Source of the DNA: Alphaproteobacteria bacterium
GTDB lineage: Bacteria; Pseudomonadota; Alphaproteobacteria; Thalassobaculales; Thalassobaculaceae
Assembly (NCBI GenBank): GCA_028822575.1
Contig: JAPKDN010000203.1
Coordinates: 1-6,125, forward strand
Direction of reading: 5' to 3'
Length of the DNA stretch: 6,125 nucleotides
Shown here: positions 1 to 5,854 of the stretch, piece by piece
Layout: each line of letters opens with the position of its first letter
Numbering within the stretch: position 1 is the first letter of the stretch
Notes under the pieces: model-generated
Seen by the model: the letters and a program-made list of their open reading frames with translations, nothing else
What the model was told of the DNA's origin: nothing
The model's database searches: none
Translations under genes and position numbers: made by a program

Positions 1-55
1 GTGCACTGACCGCACCTTGACGGAGACCGGCATCGTCGTGGTAGCCATTCCTTAA
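1..55 (+). CDS. C-terminal tail of an upstream gene (partial, unidentified)
   Basis: Reading from base 2 gives CTDRTLTETGIVVVAIP and then a TAA stop at 53-55. The 5' part lies outside the window. The hydrophobic run IVVVAIP looks like a buried beta strand, but 17 residues are too few to assign a family. The stop overlaps the ATG of the next small ORF by one base (TAATG at 53-57), a typical translational-coupling arrangement. Alternatively, this tail and the next ORF may be one gene split by a frameshift, because a protein ending directly after a beta strand is slightly unusual. Confidence that this stretch is coding is modest. Confidence 0.35.
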   Translation, partial: CTDRTLTETGIVVVAIP

Positions 56-213
56 TGCTAAGTATGCTCACACTGGAGGACCCACGCTACGCAACCGAGG
101 TCGTGCGTGAACTTTTTTCCAGCATGCCAAATACTTTCTCACACGATCCAAGGCTGGAAACCAACCGCGCCATCGCCTTAATGAAAACCTTTATCGCCCA
201 ACAATTCAGCTGA
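55..213 (+). CDS. Small ORF or frame-shifted C-terminus, unknown function (52 aa)
   Basis: This ORF runs from ATG at 55 (alternative ATG at 64) to TGA at 211-213 and encodes 52 residues. I do not recognise the family. The protein is soluble-looking and mostly helical, with a segment beginning EDPRYATEVVRELF and an amphipathic C-terminal helix (NRAIALMKTFIAQQF). There are no membrane segments, no cysteine motif and no obvious catalytic motif. Third codon positions are GC-rich, which fits coding DNA. No good ribosome binding site precedes either ATG, so expression would rely on coupling to the upstream gene, whose stop it overlaps by one base. It ends 14 bp before the GMC oxidoreductase start, so it is probably co-transcribed with it. 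It reads more like the C-terminal end of a larger protein than a complete small protein, so an upstream frameshift is a real alternative. Confidence 0.4.
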   Translation: MLSMLTLEDPRYATEVVRELFSSMPNTFSHDPRLETNRAIALMKTFIAQQFS

Positions 214-215
214 GC

Positions 216-220
216 AGGAG
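216..220 (+). promoter_or_regulatory. Ribosome binding site of the GMC oxidoreductase gene
   Basis: AGGAG lies 7 nt before the ATG at 228 and begins just after the stop of the preceding small ORF. It fixes the start of the GMC gene, since the FAD-binding glycine motif begins only eight codons later. Confidence 0.75.
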
Positions 221-227
221 ACACCGT

Positions 228-1934
228 ATGCTTTACGAATTCATCATCGTCGGTGGCGGGTCCGCGGGCTCAGTTCTCGCCAATCGTCTTTCCGCGCGTA
301 GCGCAAATAAAGTCCTGGTCTGCGAGGCTGGGCAGGACACGCCACACGGCAAGGTGCCGCCCGAAATTCTTGACAGCTATCCGGGCAAAGCCTATCTCGA
401 CACACGCTTTCATTGGACCGAACTCAAGGTCACGACGCAGGTCATTTCGCACAACAATCCGGAAGCCAACCGACCCCCCTTGCGAAAATACGAGCAAGCC
501 CGCGTCCTTGGTGGCGGCTCGTCGATCAACGGCCAGCTCGCCAACCGCGGCGCACCCACGGATTTCAACGAATGGGAGAAACGTGGCGCCAAAGGCTGGA
601 ACTGGGATGCGGTGTTGCCTTATTTCAAGAAGGTTGAGCGGGACATGGATTTCGACGGCCCCTACCACGGCGACCAAGGACGCATTCCAGTGCGCCGGAT
701 ATTTCCCGATCTGTGGAACGGTTATACAAAGGCGGCTGCCGAGGCGTTGGCGCGCGCCGGCTACGATTATTTACCTGACCAAAACGGTGAATTTGCCGAG
801 GGCTATTTTCCCATCACTAGCTCTAACGCTTATGAGCGGCGGGTCTCCGCCGCCATCGGATATCTCGACCCAGGCACAAGGCTGCGCGAGAACCTCACCA
901 TTTCTACTGATACGCAAGTCACCGAGCTGTTATTTGAAGGGCTAAAATGTATTGGTGTAAAAGCGCTCGTCGGAGGTAAAGAGACCGAATTTTACGGCAA
1001 CGAGATTATTCTGTCTTCGGGAGCAATCCATTCCCCGGCGCATTTGTTACGGGCGGGAATTGGACCTGCCATGCACCTGAACGATCTCGGTATACCTGTA
1101 CGCGCGAATGTCGCCGGTGTCGGCCAACGTTTGATGGACCACCCGTCGATTGCCGTCGCCTCCTTCATCCATCCGGAGGCTCGGATTAACGAGTATACGG
1201 GCCGCCACGCGCTCATGGGCATGCGCTATTCCTCCAAGACCGACGGCGCACCGATGGGCGATATGTTTGCGATCGCGATCGCAAAATCCTCTTGGCATGC
1301 GGTCGGCGAACAGATCGGCTCGTGGATAATTTTCGTCAACAAGACTTATTCGGAGACCGGCCAAGTGCGCTTGGCAACAACCAATTGGCGGGACGAACCA
1401 ACCGTTGAATTCAACCTACTCTCTGACAAACGCGACCTTGACCGCCTAAGCCAGGGATTCCGAAAAATAGCGGCCTTACACAGCAACCCCGCCATGCAGG
1501 CGGTGACCAGCGACGTCTTTCCCGCGAGTTACAGCGATAAGGTGCGTCAAGTTGGCGTCGTGAATAAAAAGAATAAGTTTATGACCAACTTGATGTCGAA
1601 AATGCTGGATGGTCCGGCAGCATTACGGCAAATGTTAATCCGCAAATTCATTATGGAAGGCTTTACGCTGGAACAAATGATGACCGATGACGACGCCCTG
1701 GAAGCTTTCGTGCGTAAAGCGGCCGTCGGTGTGTGGCATGCCTCATGTACCTGCCGCATGGGCTCCGCTGATGATCCAATGGCAGTCACTGATATTACGG
1801 GCCGGGTGCGCGGTGTTGAAGGGCTGCGCGTAGTTGACGCCTCGATCTTTCCAGTCGTGCCCTGTGCCAACACGAACTTCCCAACCTTGATGACGGCGGA
1901 GAAGATTTCGGACGCGATTTTAAACGAACAATAA
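228..1934 (+). CDS. FAD-dependent GMC family oxidoreductase (choline dehydrogenase-like)
   Basis: This is a glucose-methanol-choline family flavoenzyme, which oxidises an alcohol to an aldehyde or ketone using FAD. The substrate is unknown. At the N-terminus, residues 4-21 (EFIIVGGGSAGSVLANRL) form the ADP-binding beta-alpha-beta unit. Residues 91-116 (starting ARVLGGGSSING) match GMC signature 1, and residues 264-280 (SGAIHSPAHLLRAGIGP) correspond to signature 2, with Ala where the pattern has Ser. The C-terminal domain holds the expected catalytic pair, His504 in WHASCTCRMG and Asn550 in NTNFPT, plus the conserved GVEGLRVVDASIFP strand. A stretch at about 430-490 is longer and more helical and basic than in short GMC members. 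The family motif HPxGTC is changed to HASCTC here. At 568 aa the length is normal for the family. There is no signal peptide, so it is probably cytoplasmic and passes electrons to O2 or a quinone/carrier. It is followed after 21 bp by a CoA-transferase gene, probably in the same operon. Family assignment is firm; calling it choline or alcohol dehydrogenase would be overreach. Confidence 0.95.
   Translation: MLYEFIIVGGGSAGSVLANRLSARSANKVLVCEAGQDTPHGKVPPEILDSYPGKAYLDTRFHWTELKVTTQVISHNNPEANRPPLRKYEQARVLGGGSSINGQLANRGAPTDFNEWEKRGAKGWNWDAVLPYFKKVERDMDFDGPYHGDQGRIPVRRIFPDLWNGYTKAAAEALARAGYDYLPDQNGEFAEGYFPITSSNAYERRVSAAIGYLDPGTRLRENLTISTDTQVTELLFEGLKCIGVKALVGGKETEFYGNEIILSSGAIHSPAHLLRAGIGPAMHLNDLGIPVRANVAGVGQRLMDHPSIAVASFIHPEARINEYTGRHALMGMRYSSKTDGAPMGDMFAIAIAKSSWHAVGEQIGSWIIFVNKTYSETGQVRLATTNWRDEPTVEFNLLSDKRDLDRLSQGFRKIAALHSNPAMQAVTSDVFPASYSDKVRQVGVVNKKNKFMTNLMSKMLDGPAALRQMLIRKFIMEGFTLEQMMTDDDALEAFVRKAAVGVWHASCTCRMGSADDPMAVTDITGRVRGVEGLRVVDASIFPVVPCANTNFPTLMTAEKISDAILNEQ
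1266..1285. repeat. Perfect 20-bp palindrome inside the GMC gene
   Basis: This is a perfect inverted repeat with no spacer, built of two overlapping GCGATCGC octamers flanked by TTT and AAA. It lies in frame and encodes the alternating stretch FAIAIAK. The octamer is the same word as the cyanobacterial HIP1 element, but I saw no other copies in this window. A codon-driven coincidence from the Ala-Ile repeat is the simplest explanation. Confidence 0.6.
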
Positions 1935-1944
1935 TTTATGGGAT

Positions 1945-1949
1945 GGAAG
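1945..1949 (+). promoter_or_regulatory. Ribosome binding site deciding the CoA-transferase start
   Basis: GGAAG sits 6 nt before the ATG at 1956. The in-frame ATG at 1938 lies only 3 bp after the preceding stop and has just an AT-rich stretch upstream, with no purine-rich site. The downstream start is therefore preferred. Confidence 0.55.
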
Positions 1950-1955
1950 CGAAAT

Positions 1956-3137
1956 ATGGATGACCAACACGCCTTTTCCGGCATCAAGGTTTTAGATTTC
2001 ACACAGGGAATTGCCGGGCCACACAGCACCATGCTGTTGGCGCAACACGGAGCAGACGTGATAAAGGTCGACCCGCCAACGGGCGATTGGGGCCGCTCAA
2101 TGGGCGCGCTTTACGGCGACCATTGCGCTCATTCAATTGCCTTCAATCGCGGCAAGCGTTCCATCGCCCTGGATATGAAAACACCTGAGGCGCTTGAGAT
2201 CACACAGAAGATGGCGGCTGAATGCGACGTAGTGGTCGAGGCCTTCCGCCCAGGTGTAATGGCCAAGTTTGGTCTCTCCTACAACGACGTGAAAAAAGTG
2301 AACCCTAACGTCATTTACCTGTCGGTCACCGGCTTCGGCCAGGAAGGTCCAAACAACGGATTACCCGTCACGGACGCCATCATTCAAGCCTATTCTGGGT
2401 TCATGACCATCAACCGAGACGGCCAGGGTATTCCTAATCGGGTCGGCATGATCCCCATCGATGTGGCCACCGGCCTCTATGCCTTTCAAGGAATTTCGGC
2501 TGCTCTAATGCGAAAGTTCCGCTATGGCACCGGTTGCTATATCGACAACAGCCTGATGCAATCCGCCGCCGCCTTCCAGGCCGCCAAGATTGCAGAATAT
2601 TATTTAGAAGATGGCGAGGTCGCTCCCCTCTACGCGCCGGTTGGCACCATGAAGACAATGAACGGCTATATGAACGTCACTGCGATGCGCGATCATCACT
2701 ACGATGCGCTTTGCGATATTCTCGGACTACCGGAGCTTAAGAATGATCCGCGTTTCAATTCTCGCGAGATTCGGATCAAGAACGAGAAAGAATTGATGAT
2801 GCTGATCCGCGCCGAATTCGAGAAACAACCATCAGAACATTGGGCAAAGTTACTCACCGACGCAGGTGTCATGAATTCCACCGTTCAGGATCATGGCGAT
2901 TTCATGAAGCACAAACATACCAAAGCAGTGGGGGCCGTCGCCTATGTCGAACATGACGGCGCGGGCCTGTTCCCGATGCCGCATATCCCCGGCCTACCCC
3001 GCATAGATGGGCCTTCAGCAATGACCCACTCGCCCCATGTGGGCGAACATTCAGTCGATATTCTCAAGGAATGGGGCTACGACGACGACGCCATCAACGC
3101 CATGCAGTCAAAGAACGTGACCTTCGTCCCGGCGTAA
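1956..3137 (+). CDS. Family III CoA-transferase, CaiB/BaiF type
   Basis: Family III CoA-transferases move CoA from an acyl-CoA to a free acid through an enzyme-bound aspartyl anhydride. They work as interlocked dimers in the cytoplasm. The N-terminal GIKVLDFTQGIAGPHSTMLL and GADVIKVDPP segments are the hallmark of the family. FNRGKRSIALDMKTPEA and DVVVEAFRPGVMAKFGL follow, then the NVIYLSVTGFGQEGP strand and GLPVTDAIIQAYSGFM. The catalytic Asp is in PIDVATGLYAFQGISAAL. It is residue 169 counted from the ATG at 1956, the same position number as the catalytic Asp of formyl-CoA transferase and CaiB. The protein is 393 aa from this start, or 399 aa from the ATG at 1938; both are normal lengths. 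The start at 1956 is chosen for its ribosome binding site. The gene follows the GMC gene closely, suggesting activation of an acid made in the same pathway. Some relatives are racemases (AMACR type) rather than transferases, so acceptor and donor stay unknown. Confidence 0.93.
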   Translation: MDDQHAFSGIKVLDFTQGIAGPHSTMLLAQHGADVIKVDPPTGDWGRSMGALYGDHCAHSIAFNRGKRSIALDMKTPEALEITQKMAAECDVVVEAFRPGVMAKFGLSYNDVKKVNPNVIYLSVTGFGQEGPNNGLPVTDAIIQAYSGFMTINRDGQGIPNRVGMIPIDVATGLYAFQGISAALMRKFRYGTGCYIDNSLMQSAAAFQAAKIAEYYLEDGEVAPLYAPVGTMKTMNGYMNVTAMRDHHYDALCDILGLPELKNDPRFNSREIRIKNEKELMMLIRAEFEKQPSEHWAKLLTDAGVMNSTVQDHGDFMKHKHTKAVGAVAYVEHDGAGLFPMPHIPGLPRIDGPSAMTHSPHVGEHSVDILKEWGYDDDAINAMQSKNVTFVPA

Positions 3138-3162
3138 GACGCGGACGCGGCGTAGTAATTCT

Positions 3163-3963
3163 TTACGACCTGAGAACTCCTGCGAGAAAGTTCTGCATTA
3201 ATACGTTGAACCGCTCCACATGCTCGAGCGAGGCGAGGTGCCGCGCCGGCTCCAACCAGTGCAGCGGTGCGCCGAGGGTCCTTGCCATCAGCTCAGACGT
3301 CACCGTCGGCACACCTGGGTCGTCCGGTGTCGCGATTACGATTGTCGGCGCTTGTATCTCCGAAAGTCGCGGGGTTGTGTATAGACCACACATGGCGGCA
3401 CTCGCCGCAACAAAACTCGCCGCCGTGAACCGGGCAATGGCATCTTCCATATAAATATAAGTTGGGCTTCGTGACGCTGCGGCAGCATCTGTCAGCCAGC
3501 GATCCATCAGAGGAGCCCGGACCGCTTCCATTCCGTCGCGCAACACTGCGTCGGATCGATCCCGCCAAGCCTGCATTTGGTCTTCCGTGTACTCCGAAGT
3601 CGTATTAACAAGTGCGAGCGAGGCGACCCGGTCCGGAAAATCAAGGGCTACCGTTTGCGAGATCATACCGCCCATGGAGACGCCACACAGATGCACCCGG
3701 TCAATCTCCAACGCGTCCATCAATCCGACGGCATCCGCCGCCATCATCGAGAGGGAATATGGGCCAGGCGGCGCATCACTCCCACCGTGGCCACGCGCGT
3801 CGTGGCGCAGAACCCTAAATCCCTCGAATGCTGGGAGATGAAAATCCCAATAACGGTGGTCGCTGGCAAAGCAGTGATTGAGGCAGACGACCGGCGAACT
3901 GGGTGGGCCACTCAACATATAATTCAAATTGATATCGCCCACGCGAATCAGTTCCGGTCCCAT
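3163..3963 (-). CDS. Alpha/beta hydrolase, 3-oxoadipate enol-lactonase-like (paralogue 1)
   Basis: This 266-residue alpha/beta hydrolase resembles PcaD, which opens 3-oxoadipate enol-lactone in the beta-ketoadipate pathway; relatives also cleave other lactones, esters or C-C bonds. Visible features in order are the oxyanion strand VVCLNHCFASDHRYWD (residues 25-40), RHDARGHGGSDAPPGPYSL (53-71), and the nucleophile elbow GVSMGG with Ser96. SLALVNTT follows (115-122), then Asp215 in ATPDDPGVP and His242 in ARHLASLEH. Together Ser96-Asp215-His242 make a complete catalytic triad. It has no signal peptide and is cytoplasmic. The start at 3963 is supported by GAGG 6 nt upstream on the minus strand. 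The gene is convergent with the CoA-transferase (25 bp between stops) and divergent from the oxidoreductase gene. It is clearly related to the hydrolase at 5039-5854. No pca genes are nearby, so the specific name PcaD is not justified. Confidence 0.92.
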   Translation of the reverse strand: MGPELIRVGDINLNYMLSGPPSSPVVCLNHCFASDHRYWDFHLPAFEGFRVLRHDARGHGGSDAPPGPYSLSMMAADAVGLMDALEIDRVHLCGVSMGGMISQTVALDFPDRVASLALVNTTSEYTEDQMQAWRDRSDAVLRDGMEAVRAPLMDRWLTDAAAASRSPTYIYMEDAIARFTAASFVAASAAMCGLYTTPRLSEIQAPTIVIATPDDPGVPTVTSELMARTLGAPLHWLEPARHLASLEHVERFNVLMQNFLAGVLRS

Positions 3964-4016
3964 TGCTCACCTCATTAATTGCCGCTATATCCACATGCTT
4001 CTGATCTAGTCCGGAA
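3964..4016. other. Divergent intergenic gap, likely carrying both promoters
   Basis: These 53 bp separate the minus-strand hydrolase from the plus-strand oxidoreductase and are more AT-rich than the genes. The region must supply 5' signals for the minus-strand gene and probably for the right-hand operon. I can place the minus-strand ribosome binding site (CCTC at 3970-3973, read as GAGG). I cannot assign convincing -35/-10 boxes or an operator by eye; TATAT-like words near 3986-3990 are weak candidates only. Confidence 0.35.
3970..3973 (-). promoter_or_regulatory. Ribosome binding site of the minus-strand hydrolase
   Basis: On the minus strand GAGG is followed by TGAGCA and then ATG, a 6-nt spacing. 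This supports the start at 3963. Confidence 0.65.
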
Positions 4017-5042
4017 ATGGAGCCAATGCCAGCCGATACGAACCGCCGATATGTTTTAAAAACCCGTCCTTCGAACCTGCCAAACGCCTCCCATTTCGCG
4101 ATCATGAACGCGCCGATCCCAACGCCGGAGACAGGCGAATTATTGGTCCGTATCTTATTGGTCGCACTTTCCCCGTGGCAGGGCCAACGACTTAAGGATT
4201 TCGAAAACTACACCGAACCCTTCCAACTCGGGGAGCTGATTGACTGCGACGTACTCGGACAAGTCGTGGCTGGTTCTTCCAGCTGTTTCAGCATCGGCGA
4301 CCTGGTGACAGGACGACTTGGCTGGCAGGAATACGCCATCGCAAAACCAGCGGGCCTACTAGCCGCAACAAATGATTTCGACGAGACGCTATGGCTGACT
4401 GCGCTCAGCTCTCCCGGCCTTACTGCCTATTGCGCCTTAGAGATGTTCGGTCGACCAATGCCGGGCGAAACGCTAGTGGTAACTTCAGCCGCCGGATCGG
4501 TCGGCAGCTACGCGGTGCAGCTTGGAAAACTCGCTGGTATGAAGGTGGTGGGCATCGCGGGCGGCAGTGAAAAATGCAACATCGTGACAGATTGCCTTGG
4601 AGCCGACGCCTGTCTCGATCACCAGGAAGACGATTTGGCGGCACGCCTTCGAGAGACTTGTCCTGAAGGAATTCATTTGTTCTTCGACACAGTGGGCGGC
4701 TCAGTCGCCGATGCGGTATTCGAGGGGTTGGCAAAATTCGCCCAGGTGCTGATCGTTGGACGAACCGTCTCGAACAATAGCACGCGGCCGGACCTCGACC
4801 CCGTTAACATGCGTATGCTCTGGGCACGCGAAGCTAGCATTCAGTGCTTTTCGCGCTATTCCTATCCGGAGCGCTGGGGATTTGCGCGCGAGCGCATGGC
4901 AACTCTGTGTCGGGAGGGTAAAATCATCGCCATCGACAATGTGGTCAGCGGGTTCGAACAAACGCCGTCCGCTCTGCACGACATGCTGGCAGGAAAATAT
5001 ACCGGCAAGGTCATGGTCCGCTACGGAGACGCCGCCAAATGA
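4017..5042 (+). CDS. NADP-dependent medium-chain oxidoreductase, PTGR/CurA-type enone reductase
   Basis: This is a zinc-independent medium-chain dehydrogenase/reductase of the group that includes prostaglandin reductase 1 and curcumin reductase CurA. These enzymes use NADPH to reduce the C=C bond of alpha,beta-unsaturated ketones or aldehydes. Family landmarks in order are NRRYVLKTRP (residues 9-18), LSPW (51-54, the LDPYMR position of relatives) and GRLGWQEYA (99-107). GLTAYCALEMFGRPMPGETLVV lies at about 134-155. The Rossmann motif SAAGSVGSYAVQLGKLAG (157-174) precedes VVGIAGGSEKC, whose Lys186 is placed to contact the NADPH 2'-phosphate. GIHLFFDTVGG is at 218-228. No zinc-ligand pattern is seen. 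At 341 aa the length is typical. An alternative in-frame ATG at 4026 has GGAA at a better distance (9 nt) and may be the true start; either leaves the domain intact. The stop overlaps the next gene's start by 4 nt (ATGA), indicating a coupled operon. The in vivo substrate is unknown. Confidence 0.92.
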   Translation: MEPMPADTNRRYVLKTRPSNLPNASHFAIMNAPIPTPETGELLVRILLVALSPWQGQRLKDFENYTEPFQLGELIDCDVLGQVVAGSSSCFSIGDLVTGRLGWQEYAIAKPAGLLAATNDFDETLWLTALSSPGLTAYCALEMFGRPMPGETLVVTSAAGSVGSYAVQLGKLAGMKVVGIAGGSEKCNIVTDCLGADACLDHQEDDLAARLRETCPEGIHLFFDTVGGSVADAVFEGLAKFAQVLIVGRTVSNNSTRPDLDPVNMRMLWAREASIQCFSRYSYPERWGFARERMATLCREGKIIAIDNVVSGFEQTPSALHDMLAGKYTGKVMVRYGDAAK

Positions 5043-5854
5043 CTATCGAGAAAGTAAAAATAGGCGACATCGAATTCGCCTACCGCTGGGACGGCAATCC
5101 GGACGGCCCCGTTGTAATGATGGCGCACGCGATGGGAACCAGTCATCGCATTTGGGACTGGCAAGTTCCGGCGCTGGAAGATCACTACCGGTTATTGCGC
5201 TATGATTGGCGCGGCCACGGCAACACAGATGCCCCTCCCGGACCCTACACCTTGAGTCAGTTCGTCGAGGATGCGGTCGCGGTGATGGACGCGCTCGGCC
5301 TGGACCGGGTGAACTGGGTCGGTATTTCGACAGGCGGCATGATCGGCCAAGGATTGGCTATTCACCACCCGGAACGCATAGCCTCGCTCACGCTCTGTAA
5401 TACGACTTCGCAATCGAACGAATGGTACCGGGGGTGGGTCGCAGAGCGCCAAGCGGTCGTGCACAAGGGTGGTATGGTTCCGGTGTGGGAGATGACCGAC
5501 AAGCTATGGTTCACCGATGCCTTCGCCGATGCTGCGAGCGACGACTATCACGCCGTGCGCGAGGTCATGATCGGGACGCCAGTTGAGGGATATCTTGGTG
5601 GCACTTCCGCCGTCGCCGACCTGGCTTATCGGGACCAGCTGCATCGTATCACCGCGCCAACCCACATTATCGCGGCGGGTGCCGACGTGGTCACGCCCAT
5701 CGAACGTTCGACGGAAATTCACAACCGCATTGCCGGGTCAACGCTAGATATTATCGATGGCCAGAGACACTTCTCTAATGTGGAAGTACCGGATGTGTTT
5801 AATGTCATTCTGCGGCGTGGCCTCGACGAGATGACGACCGAGGACAAGCCATGA
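5039..5854 (+). CDS. Alpha/beta hydrolase, 3-oxoadipate enol-lactonase-like (paralogue 2)
   Basis: This 271-residue alpha/beta hydrolase has the PcaD-like layout. It has the oxyanion segment VVMMAHAMGTSHRIWDW (25-41) and RYDWRGHGNTDAPPGPYTL (54-72). The nucleophile elbow is GISTGGMIGQ with Ser97, followed by SLTLCNTTS. Asp216 is in AAGADVVTP and His244 in GQRHFSNVE, so the Ser-Asp-His triad is complete. The cap region contains MTDKLWFTDAFAD, like the RWFT segment of enol-lactonases. It is a paralogue of the minus-strand hydrolase at 3163-3963, sharing runs such as APPGPY, DALxxDRV, GGMI and NTTS, but has Thr instead of Met after the nucleophile. Translation is coupled to the oxidoreductase through an ATGA overlap, with GGAG at 5025-5028 as a somewhat distant ribosome binding site. 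A likely role is hydrolysis of a lactone or ester arising in the same pathway as the enone reductase. The specific substrate cannot be inferred. Confidence 0.93.
   Translation: MTIEKVKIGDIEFAYRWDGNPDGPVVMMAHAMGTSHRIWDWQVPALEDHYRLLRYDWRGHGNTDAPPGPYTLSQFVEDAVAVMDALGLDRVNWVGISTGGMIGQGLAIHHPERIASLTLCNTTSQSNEWYRGWVAERQAVVHKGGMVPVWEMTDKLWFTDAFADAASDDYHAVREVMIGTPVEGYLGGTSAVADLAYRDQLHRITAPTHIIAAGADVVTPIERSTEIHNRIAGSTLDIIDGQRHFSNVEVPDVFNVILRRGLDEMTTEDKP
5840..5844 (+). promoter_or_regulatory. Ribosome binding site before the decayed gamma-glutamyltransferase frame
   Basis: GAGGA lies 6 nt before the ATG at 5851, inside the end of the preceding hydrolase gene. A well-placed site plus the ATGA overlap argues that a third coupled gene once started, or still starts, here. 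Confidence 0.5.

Noticed and set aside
17..46. TTGACG at 17-22 with GTGGTA/TGGTAG about 16-17 bp downstream as a promoter for the GMC operon
   Set aside because: The downstream box is a poor match to TATAAT and both lie within the putative coding tail of an upstream gene.
253..945. Alternative 230-codon plus-strand frame inside the GMC gene
   Set aside because: It is an out-of-frame shadow with an Arg/Pro/Ser-rich composition typical of high-GC alternate frames.
1547..2032. Minus-strand open frame of 161 codons over the end of the GMC gene
   Set aside because: It is antisense to strongly conserved GMC and CaiB coding sequence, its product is Ser/Thr-rich without a recognisable domain, and no ribosome binding site supports it.
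3128..3145. GCGT-AAG-ACGC inverted repeat at the end of the CoA-transferase gene as a terminator
   Set aside because: The stem is only 4 bp before a mismatch and no T-tract follows on either strand, so it cannot be called a terminator.
3163..3963. Naming the first hydrolase pcaD (3-oxoadipate enol-lactonase)
   Set aside because: Only family resemblance is visible. There are no neighbouring protocatechuate or catechol pathway genes, and two paralogues are present, so a specific activity is not supported.
3577..3978. Plus-strand open frame of 133 codons opposite the first hydrolase
   Set aside because: It is the antisense shadow of a gene with a complete catalytic triad, and its product is Arg/His-rich with no domain.
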